NCBI GenBank assembly: GCA_031284845.1
Contig: JAITXH010000038.1
Location: forward strand, 1 to 5,889
DNA: 5,889 nucleotides
Direction of reading: 5' to 3'
DNA from: Puniceicoccales bacterium
GTDB lineage: Bacteria > Verrucomicrobiota > Verrucomicrobiia > Opitutales > UBA953
In this document: in pieces, positions 1 through 5,608 of the stretch
How positions within the stretch are numbered: the first letter of the stretch is position 1
Layout of the letters: each line of letters begins with the position of its first letter
Notes under the pieces: model-generated
Database searches by the model: none
Seen by the model: only the letters and a program-made list of their open reading frames with translations
Told to the model about the DNA's origin: nothing
Translations under genes and position numbers: made by a program

Positions 1-1164
1 GCAGGTGTCAACGGCTCCGGCAAGCACCTCAACTGGTCGCTCGGCAGCGCCAAAGTCGGCAACTTGCTCGACCCGGGCGAAACCCCGCACGACAACGCCC
101 AGTTCCTCACCTTCGCCACTGCCGTCATTCGCGCCGTCAGTATCCATCAGGGCCTCCTGCGTGCCTTCGTCGCCAGCGCTGGTAACGACCACCGCCTCGG
201 AGCCAACGAAGCGCCTCCCGCCATCCTCTCCATTTATCTCGGCGACCAGCTTGCCGGAGTCTTCGACCAACTCCAGAAAAGCGGTTCCGCCATCAACTCC
301 AGGACAGGTGGCCTCCTCAACATCGGCGTGGACACACTGCCCCCGCTCTCGAAAGACGCCGGAGACCGCAACCGCACCTCGCCCTTTGCCTTTACGGGAA
401 ATAAGTTCGAGTTCCGCGCCGTCGGCTCAGCTTTCTCCATCGCCGGCCCTCTGTTCCTCCTCAACACCATCGTTGCGGACTCTTTGGAATACATCGCCGA
501 CACTCTCGAAAAAGCGACCAAGGGCGATCCGAAGAAGCTGAACGGTGCCTTGCAGACCCTCTTCAAAACTGTCTTGGCCGAACACGGGAAGATCATCTAC
601 AACGACAACGGCTACTCCGAAGAGTGGCAGATCGAAGCCGCCAAGCGCGGGTTGAAGAATCTCAAATCCACGCCGGACGCCTTGCCGGAATTGACGTCCA
701 AAGCTGCCATCGAAACCTTCAAGCGTCAGGGTGTGTTGACCAAGCTGGAACTTGAATCCCGCGAGGAGCTGACTTACGAAAGCTACGTCCACACCGTCCG
801 TTCGGAATCGAAGCTCGTGCTCGAAATCGGGCGCACGCAAATCTATCCGGCAGTGAGCCGCTATGTGAGCGAGCTTGCGCTTGCACGCACCGCCGCTGCT
901 GACGCCGGAGCGAAATTGGAAGATGGCGTTTTGGAAAAAGTCGCCTCCCTTCAGACCGCATTTGTCGCCGCGCTGGACGAATTGGAAACCTTGCGCGAAA
1001 CGTTGAAAGCCGGTTCGGACGCGCACAAGAACGCCATCTTTGCTCACGAAAAAGTCCTCCCCTCGACTGTCAAGGTCCGCGAGATCGCCGACGCTCTGGA
1101 AGAACTTGTTGCGGACGACCTCTGGCCGTTGCCTTCATACCAAGAATTGCTCTTCCTGCGCTAA
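1..1164 (+). CDS. glnN: Glutamine synthetase type III, C-terminal part (5' end outside window)
   Basis: Reading frame 1 is open from the first base to TAA at 1162-1164, giving 387 residues with no start in view. Glutamine synthetase makes glutamine from glutamate, ammonia and ATP in the cytoplasm. The fragment opens with AGVNGSGKHLNWS (residues 1-13), followed by GANEAPPAILS (67-77) and RNRTSPFAFTGNKFEFR (123-139). These match the conserved catalytic-domain blocks of the type III family (GSIII, GlnN), not those of GSI or GSII. The remaining ~240 residues are mainly charged and helical, ending in PSYQELLFLR, which fits the GSIII-specific C-terminal region. GSIII proteins are usually about 700 residues, so roughly half is visible. 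A strong terminator follows, so this is probably the last or only gene of its transcript. No frameshift is seen. An in-frame TTG at 64 could be mistaken for a start, but the homology clearly runs upstream of it. Confidence 0.95.
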   Translation, partial: AGVNGSGKHLNWSLGSAKVGNLLDPGETPHDNAQFLTFATAVIRAVSIHQGLLRAFVASAGNDHRLGANEAPPAILSIYLGDQLAGVFDQLQKSGSAINSRTGGLLNIGVDTLPPLSKDAGDRNRTSPFAFTGNKFEFRAVGSAFSIAGPLFLLNTIVADSLEYIADTLEKATKGDPKKLNGALQTLFKTVLAEHGKIIYNDNGYSEEWQIEAAKRGLKNLKSTPDALPELTSKAAIETFKRQGVLTKLELESREELTYESYVHTVRSESKLVLEIGRTQIYPAVSRYVSELALARTAAADAGAKLEDGVLEKVASLQTAFVAALDELETLRETLKAGSDAHKNAIFAHEKVLPSTVKVREIADALEELVADDLWPLPSYQELLFLR

Positions 1165-1201
1165 CGCGCGGGAAGCTGCCTTGTTTGTTTTGCTGCAGAA
1201 G

Positions 1202-1232
1202 AAAAGGCGGAGGTGCAAACCTCCGCCTTTTT
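1202..1232 (+). terminator. Rho-independent terminator after glnN
   Basis: A perfect 13-bp inverted repeat (1202-1214 pairs with 1219-1231) encloses a GCAA tetraloop at 1215-1218 and runs into a T tract (1228-1232). It lies 37 bases after the glnN stop codon. The left arm begins with AAAA, so the hairpin would also carry a U tract if transcribed from the other strand and could act in both directions. No minus-strand gene is nearby, so termination of glnN is the likely job. Confidence 0.93.
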
Positions 1233-1269
1233 ATGTGTGCGAGGCACAGCTCGACGGCGGGACGCCATC

Positions 1270-1360
1270 GAGCACACGCGAGACGCGTATGTTCCCCGAT
1301 ACAGACGTTGGACGCGCTTACGGTCTGTCTTGGGGGAGCACACGCGTCCCGCGTGTCTTC
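1270..1360. repeat. Nested imperfect palindrome, REP/BIME-like element
   Basis: Two 28-base arms (1270-1297 and 1333-1360) are inverted copies matching at 23 of 28 positions by eye. Each arm is itself a small hairpin: ACACGCG-TCC-CGCGTGT at 1340-1356 is perfect, and the left arm has the same form at 1274-1290 with one mismatch. Between the arms, ACAGAC (1301-1306) pairs with GTCTGT (1323-1328). The whole could fold as one long stem or as two adjacent hairpins, as REP pairs (BIMEs) do. It lies in the non-coding gap between glnN and the next gene. Short overlapping ORFs on both strands here are low-complexity by-products of the repeat. Membership in a dispersed family is inferred; only one copy is in view. 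Confidence 0.7.
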
Positions 1361-1414
1361 AGCGGCTGCTGGGTTGGCCGACGGCACCGATTAAGCATTG
1401 AGAAAAATCCGTAG

Positions 1415-1419
1415 AGGAG
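1415..1419 (+). promoter_or_regulatory. Probable ribosome binding site (AGGAG) for the TIM-barrel gene
   Basis: AGGAG, within AGAGGAG, lies 13 bases before the ATG at 1433. This is the only good Shine-Dalgarno match before any gene start in the window, although the spacing is longer than the usual 5-9 bases. No in-frame start closer to it is seen. Confidence 0.5.
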
Positions 1420-1432
1420 TTGTCTTACGTGC

Positions 1433-2380
1433 ATGTCCACCACGACCCGTCGCCGATTTATCTCCGGAGCTGCACTTGCCGGTGCCTCCCTCTCTCTCCC
1501 CGGAAGCCTCTGCGCTGCGGATGCCCCGGCCTCTGTCGCTGCCGCCGGCAAGCGCCGTTTCAAACTCGGAATCGCCAGCTACACTTACTGGCACTTCGAG
1601 CCGAAAAAATTTCCCATCGAAACCGTCATTGAAAAAGCCGCCGCCCTCGAAGTGGAAGGCGTTGATGTGCTCCACCGCCAAATGGAAAGCGAAGACAATG
1701 CCTACCTGCAAAAGCTCAAACGCCATGCTTTCCTCAACGGCATAGACCTCATCTGCCTCTCGATGCACCAGAACTTCATCTCCACCGACCCCGCCAAACG
1801 TCAAAGGAATGTGGAGCACACGTTGAAGTGCCTCGAAATTGCCGGTCGTCTCGGCGTTCCGTCCATGCGTATCAACGCCGGACTTTGGGGCACGACGAAG
1901 AGCTTCGACAAGCTCATGGAAAATCGCGGCATCGAGCCGACGCCTCCCGGTGTGACCGAAGACGACGGCTTCAAACAGGCCATCGAAGGGATCAGCAAAT
2001 GTCTGGACAGGGCAGCGGAACTCGGCGTCATCCTCGCCCTCGAAAACCATTGGGGCCTCTCCGGGACGCCTGAGGGGATGTTGCGCATTTTCCGCGAAAT
2101 CAACAGCCCGTGGCTTCAACTGCTTCCCGACACGGGCAACTTCCTCGAAGACCCCTACGACAAGCTCGCCAAGGTCTTCCCCTATGCCTGCTACGTGCAG
2201 GCAAAGACCTACTTCGGCGGCGGCGAATGGTACACGCTCGACCTCGACTACAAGCGCATCATCCGGCAATTGCGCGAGGCGAATTTCGCCGGCTACATCG
2301 GCATCGAATTTGAAGGGAAAGCCCCCGCCGACGAAGGTGCCCGCAAGAGCGTGGACTTGCTCCGTGCGGCGATGCTTTGA
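1433..2380 (+). CDS. Tat-exported sugar phosphate isomerase/epimerase family protein (TIM barrel)
   Basis: The protein has 315 residues. Residues 1-30 form a twin-arginine signal: TTRRRFISG (3-12), a hydrophobic stretch to about residue 23, and a likely cleavage site near CAADA (27-31). The mature part reads as a xylose-isomerase-like TIM barrel (AP endonuclease 2 superfamily). It begins with strand KLGIASYTYW (44-53), then GVDVLH (76-81), a LALENHWG strand (201-208), a PDTGNF strand (232-237), VQAKTYF (255-261) and a closing GYIGIEFEG (287-295). E204, D233 and E292 or E294 are plausible metal ligands by family position. The histidine often found on the seventh strand is replaced here by the VQAK segment, so metal binding is uncertain. 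Homologues isomerise or epimerise sugars or inositol derivatives, but the substrate cannot be told from sequence. The Tat signal implies a folded protein acting in the periplasm. It is flanked by non-coding gaps and appears monocistronic. Confidence 0.88.
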   Translation: MSTTTRRRFISGAALAGASLSLPGSLCAADAPASVAAAGKRRFKLGIASYTYWHFEPKKFPIETVIEKAAALEVEGVDVLHRQMESEDNAYLQKLKRHAFLNGIDLICLSMHQNFISTDPAKRQRNVEHTLKCLEIAGRLGVPSMRINAGLWGTTKSFDKLMENRGIEPTPPGVTEDDGFKQAIEGISKCLDRAAELGVILALENHWGLSGTPEGMLRIFREINSPWLQLLPDTGNFLEDPYDKLAKVFPYACYVQAKTYFGGGEWYTLDLDYKRIIRQLREANFAGYIGIEFEGKAPADEGARKSVDLLRAAML

Positions 2381-2394
2381 AGAGGGCTCTTTGC

Positions 2395-2446
2395 GCAATT
2401 GGCGGACCCTTCCAGTTGCCTGTGGAATGCCGCTCCTGCCAATTGC
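2395..2446 (+). repeat. Bulged hairpin after the TIM-barrel gene (possible 3' end structure)
   Basis: A perfect 9-bp inverted repeat, GCAATTGGC (2395-2403) with GCCAATTGC (2438-2446), encloses a second 5-bp stem, TTCCA (2410-2414) with TGGAA (2423-2427). It starts 14 bases after the stop codon at 2378-2380. GAAGAG (2379-2384) and CTCTTC (2448-2453) could extend it with a large bulge. No T tract follows, so it is not a classical intrinsic terminator. It may instead protect the mRNA 3' end, act with Rho, or be chance. Confidence 0.5.
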
Positions 2447-2503
2447 TCTCTTCAGGTTAAATATTGCGTGGGCAGGCAGCGGTTGTTTTAACGGGGGCAC
2501 TTC

Positions 2504-3691
2504 ATGTCGGGATTCTCCCATTCCATTTCCGGTGCTGTTTCCAGTGCCAATGAGGCGGTGGCCGAATGGGTCTCCACCGAAGCCCGCCCGTGCATATTGC
2601 GCATCGCCGGGGTTTGGAATATCCGAGGCACTAGCGGCATTCCCCGCGTGGAATCGCTTTTGAGAAAAATAGCTGACGGAAAAGATGCCCGTATCATTTT
2701 TGATTGTTCGGGATTGGCGCGGCACGATTCCAGTCTGGCGGCTTTTTTACTGGAATTCCACCACTGTTGCGTTGCGCGGGGAGCCGTGGTGGATTTTGCC
2801 ACACTTCCGCCGCTTATTGCGCGCCTGCTGGCGCTCGCCCTTGTGCGTTCCGACGGGCGGAGCGGGAGCGAGTCAGAGGAACGTGCGCGTCCGGAAGGGT
2901 CGTTTTTCCAGAGGATGGGCGGGTGGGGCATTTCCAGTGTGAACTCGTGGACAAAGGCGTTCGATTTTCTCGGGCAGACCGTCATCGCGGTGTGGAATCT
3001 GGTGCGCGGGCGCGCCCGCACCCGGCTTTCCGAGTGTTGGCTGTTCATTCAGGCGTGTGGTGTGGATGCTCTGCCCATCGTATCGCTTATCTCTTTTTTG
3101 ACCGGCTTGATTCTCGCTTACATCGGTGCCGTGCAGATGAAGCAATTCGGAGCCACGCAATACGTGGCCGGCATGGTAGGGCTGGCGATGGTGCGCGAGA
3201 TGGGGGCACTTATGGCGGGCGTTATTCTATGCGGGCGCACCGCCACAGCGTATGCCGCCCAACTGGGGAGCATGCAGGTATCCGAGGAGATTTCCGCATT
3301 TCGCGTATTGGGCATTCCGCCGATGGAATATCTGGTGTTACCGCGTATCATCGCCCTTGTTTGCATGATGCCCCTGCTCACGCTTTATGCGGATTTATGC
3401 GGGATATTCGGCGGCCTTGTCGTTGTCACTTCGATGGATGTTACGCTGGAACAATACTACACGATGACCTTGCGTGCCATCAACATGACAAACTTTTTGT
3501 CGGGTTTGATAAAGAGTGTCTTTTTTGCCATGCTCATCGGCTGGGCTGGCTGCTTTCGCGGCATGGTGTGCGGCAAAAGTTCTCAGGCCGTGGGTGACGC
3601 CGCCACATCCGCAGCCGTGCTGGGTATCACATTGCTCGTCATTGCTGACGCGGTCTTTGCCGTGCTTTTCGACGCAATAAATTTTTTCTGA
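2504..3691 (+). CDS. mlaE: MlaE-family lipid ABC transporter permease with N-terminal STAS domain
   Basis: The protein has 395 residues in two parts. Residues ~28-115 look like a STAS domain, with IIFDCSGL (64-71) and DSS (75-77) at the place of the conserved loop; in E. coli Mla this role is played by a separate protein, MlaB. After a charged linker (~116-135), residues ~140-395 form the MlaE/YrbE permease. Hallmarks are LISFLTGLILAYIGAVQ (195-211), VREMGALMAGVILCGRTATA (230-249), AAQLGSMQVSEEISAFRVLG (251-270) and a C-terminal GKSSQAVGDAATSAAV block (357-372). MlaE dimers form the inner-membrane channel of MCE-type transporters that move phospholipids or other lipids across the envelope. 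The STAS-permease fusion is a known architecture. The signature usually reads EEIDAL or EQIDAL, and here it is EEISAF, with Ser264 in place of Asp. The start codon has only a weak GGGGG (2493-2497) upstream. The next gene begins three bases after the stop. Confidence 0.93.
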   Translation: MSGFSHSISGAVSSANEAVAEWVSTEARPCILRIAGVWNIRGTSGIPRVESLLRKIADGKDARIIFDCSGLARHDSSLAAFLLEFHHCCVARGAVVDFATLPPLIARLLALALVRSDGRSGSESEERARPEGSFFQRMGGWGISSVNSWTKAFDFLGQTVIAVWNLVRGRARTRLSECWLFIQACGVDALPIVSLISFLTGLILAYIGAVQMKQFGATQYVAGMVGLAMVREMGALMAGVILCGRTATAYAAQLGSMQVSEEISAFRVLGIPPMEYLVLPRIIALVCMMPLLTLYADLCGIFGGLVVVTSMDVTLEQYYTMTLRAINMTNFLSGLIKSVFFAMLIGWAGCFRGMVCGKSSQAVGDAATSAAVLGITLLVIADAVFAVLFDAINFF

Positions 3692-3694
3692 ACC

Positions 3695-4477
3695 ATGGCT
3701 TCCACTTCCTCAACATTCAGCCCCGCAGACAAGCCTCACGTTGCCGTGCATGCGTTGAAACTGGCTTATGGTGAAAATGTCATTTTGCGCGACCTCACAT
3801 TCGACATCCGCCGCAACGAGGTGTTTGTCATTATGGGCGGGAGTGGTTGCGGTAAAAGCACCTTGCTGCGTCATTTGATCGGGCTGCAACAACCAGCCTC
3901 GGGTGAGATTTTTTTCGATGGAGCCATCTTTTCCTCCGCCGATGCGAGTGAGCGCACTGCCTTGCTGCGGCGTTTCGGAGTGATGTATCAGAGCGGGGCG
4001 CTGTGGACCTCGCTCACGCTGGCTGAAAACGTAGCTTTGCCGTTGCGCGAATACACGCCGCTTCCCGATAAAGACATTGCCATGCTTGCCCGTTACAAAT
4101 TGGCGCTGGTGGGTCTTTCCGGCTATGAAGATTACTACCCCTCGGAGATCAGCGGAGGCATGGTGAAGCGTGCCAGTCTTGCCCGGGCAATGGCGCTCGA
4201 CCCGGAAGTATTGTTTCTGGACGAACCGGGGGCCGGGCTCGATCCGGTGACTTCGCGCCTGCTCGATGATTTGATTTTGCAACTCCGGGACAGCCTCGGT
4301 GCTACGGTGGTGATCGTCACCCATGAGCTTGCCAGCATCTTTGCCGTGGCAGACCGTGCATTATTTCTGGATGCCACTACGCGCACCATCGGCGCACTGG
4401 GCGAGCCGAACGAGCTGCGGGACCATTCGGAAAATCCGCGTGTGCGGAGTTTTTTAAATCGCAAAGCCTCCCTGTAA
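3695..4477 (+). CDS. mlaF: MlaF-family lipid transporter ATP-binding protein
   Basis: This 260-residue ABC ATPase carries all nucleotide-binding motifs: Walker A GGSGCGKST (48-56), Q-loop Gln99 in MYQS, signature SGGMVKR (153-159), Walker B VLFLDEP (172-178), D-loop GLDP (181-184) and H-loop His210. A signature with Met after SGG, followed by KR, is typical of the MlaF/MCE-system ATPases, where most ABC importers have SGGQ. It would sit on the cytoplasmic face of the MlaE-type permease encoded just upstream and power lipid movement. Only three bases (ACC) separate the permease stop TGA (3689-3691) from this ATG, and no Shine-Dalgarno sequence is visible, so translation is probably coupled. 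Length is normal for the family and every motif is intact. The transport direction and lipid cannot be read from the sequence. Confidence 0.95.
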   Translation: MASTSSTFSPADKPHVAVHALKLAYGENVILRDLTFDIRRNEVFVIMGGSGCGKSTLLRHLIGLQQPASGEIFFDGAIFSSADASERTALLRRFGVMYQSGALWTSLTLAENVALPLREYTPLPDKDIAMLARYKLALVGLSGYEDYYPSEISGGMVKRASLARAMALDPEVLFLDEPGAGLDPVTSRLLDDLILQLRDSLGATVVIVTHELASIFAVADRALFLDATTRTIGALGEPNELRDHSENPRVRSFLNRKASL

Positions 4478-4654
4478 TTGTTGGATTTTCTGCGACGCTC
4501 TCTCAATAGTGAGAAGCTTAACTCATTTTCTATTGTGTATTTTCTAATAAGCTCTTGAGCTTTTCGTCAGGACGTTTTTTCCTTCGCCAACCCGAAGCAC
4601 ACTCCCTTAATTCCCGCGCCCTTAAACTTTCCTTCATTCACACAACTACACCTT
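4478..4654 (+). promoter_or_regulatory. Gap with probable sdh promoter, AT-rich in its first half
   Basis: This 177-bp gap lies between mlaF and sdhC, and its first ~90 bases are clearly richer in A and T than the surrounding genes. It holds two small hairpins: TCTCA-ATAG-TGAGA (4501-4514) and AAGCT-CTTG-AGCTT (4549-4562). The second runs into TTTT and may be a weak terminator for mlaEF. TAATAA at 4545-4550 resembles a -10 box, but no -35 box stands at a proper distance, so I do not name a promoter. The change of function between the two operons makes a promoter here likely. Confidence 0.4.
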
Positions 4655-5563
4655 ATGGCTGACAAGTGTTCTCACTGTAAATGCCGCATCCCGTCTCTGG
4701 TAAAGAAATACCTGATGGCGGTCAGCGGCCTTATTCTCGCGGGCTTTGCCCTCGTTCACATGGTCGGGAACCTGCAAATGTTCCAGACCCCGGAGCACAT
4801 AAATGTTTATGCGCATTTCCTCCAACATCTGCCGCCGCCAGCCCTTTGGGGTTTCCGCAGCGTCATGCTCCTGAGCGTCGCCGTCCACGTCTGGACAGGC
4901 ATCTCGCTCGCCCTCGAAAACCGCATTGCGCGCCCCGAAAAATACGACGTGAAAAATACCCGCGTCGCCGGCTGCGCCGCGAAGACCATGCCTTACACGG
5001 GCGTCGTCCTCTTCGCGTTTATCGTGTTTCACATCTTCCACTACACGGTGAAACTCGCCGTCCTCGGCACCGACCAGTTCAAGGGCACGCTGTCCGCCGA
5101 TGTCCACGCCAAGCTCTTTGGCGTCTTCGATTACCCGATTTTCAAAGGCGAACACGTCAACGACGCCTACAACATGGTTGTCGCCGGATTTAGCATCACT
5201 TGGGTTTCCGTGTTCTACATCGTCGCCATGTTACTCATTTTCGTTCACCTCAGCCACGGTGTCAGCAGCGTTTTCCAGACCATCGGCCTGCGAAACGAAA
5301 AATGGCGCTGGCTCCTCTCGAAAGTCGCCATCGCTTATGGTGGAATCATCCTCCTTGGCCTCGCCGCCGTGCCTGCCGGAGTCCTCGCCGGGAAAATCGT
5401 TCCCGACACGAAATGCCCCGTGGCCATCAAAGCCGCCGCCCCGCACATCTTCACTCCGCAGCCGAAAGCCTCCTGCCACAGTGAAAAAGCTGCTCCTGCT
5501 GCGAAGGATCCTAAGGAACTTAAAGCCCCTAGTGCCCCCGCTGACGCTCCTCACGCCCACTAA
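4655..5563 (+). CDS. sdhC: Succinate dehydrogenase cytochrome b558 subunit
   Basis: This 302-residue membrane protein has five hydrophobic segments at about 17-38, 66-88, 112-135, 178-202 and 224-247. That is the layout of the single-subunit, di-heme cytochrome b558 anchor (B. subtilis/Wolinella type) that holds SdhA and SdhB on the membrane and passes electrons to quinone. Candidate heme ligands, by position within the helices, are His35, His78, His126 or His129, and His198 or His201. The core KKYLMAVSGLILAGFALVHMVGNL (17-40) is typical of the family. Two features are odd: a CSHCKC cluster at residues 5-10 before the first helix, and a ~55-residue Ala/Pro/Lys/His-rich tail after the last helix with Cys254 and Cys274. 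Family members are commonly about 200-260 residues. No Shine-Dalgarno sequence precedes the ATG. The sdhA gene follows after 45 bases, giving sdhC-sdhA order, with sdhB expected beyond the window. Confidence 0.93.
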   Translation: MADKCSHCKCRIPSLVKKYLMAVSGLILAGFALVHMVGNLQMFQTPEHINVYAHFLQHLPPPALWGFRSVMLLSVAVHVWTGISLALENRIARPEKYDVKNTRVAGCAAKTMPYTGVVLFAFIVFHIFHYTVKLAVLGTDQFKGTLSADVHAKLFGVFDYPIFKGEHVNDAYNMVVAGFSITWVSVFYIVAMLLIFVHLSHGVSSVFQTIGLRNEKWRWLLSKVAIAYGGIILLGLAAVPAGVLAGKIVPDTKCPVAIKAAAPHIFTPQPKASCHSEKAAPAAKDPKELKAPSAPADAPHAH

Positions 5564-5608
5564 TACCCCTCCTCAAAAACACTTCTTGGACAACCACATT
5601 TTTCTCAA

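Noticed and set aside
427..1047. A 206-codon minus-strand frame opposite glnN
   Set aside because: No known motifs, and it lies wholly within the clearly homologous glnN frame; an antisense shadow.
1202..1232. Repeat arms considered as a CRISPR repeat or riboswitch
   Set aside because: There is a single hairpin with a tetraloop and T tract directly after a gene, and no regularly spaced copies; it is a plain terminator.
1040..1414. Small overlapping ORFs on both strands in the glnN-TIM-barrel gap
   Set aside because: Their Arg/Ala/Ser-rich sequences come from translating the terminator and the palindromic repeat; none has a ribosome binding site or recognisable domain.
1391..2725. A 444-codon open frame on the minus strand opposite the TIM-barrel gene
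   Set aside because: It is longer than the real gene but has no recognisable domain, is Gly/Ala/Arg/Val-rich, and runs over the whole gene and its flanks. It arises from the strong C bias at third codon positions. The plus-strand frame has a Tat signal and conserved TIM-barrel motifs.
3710..4324. A 204-codon minus-strand frame opposite mlaF
   Set aside because: The plus strand carries all ABC ATPase motifs in one frame; the antisense frame has no domain and no start context.
4518..4550. TTAACT and TAATAA as a sigma-70 promoter for sdhC
   Set aside because: The spacing between the boxes is 21 bases, outside the usual 16-18, and the -35 match is poor.
4549..4564. AAGCT-CTTG-AGCTT with TTTT as an intrinsic terminator for mlaEF
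   Set aside because: The stem is only 5 bp and AT-containing, too weak to call alone; it is mentioned only in the gap description.
4646..5155. A 169-codon minus-strand frame opposite sdhC
   Set aside because: The plus-strand protein has the five-helix cytochrome b558 pattern; the antisense frame is charged and featureless.
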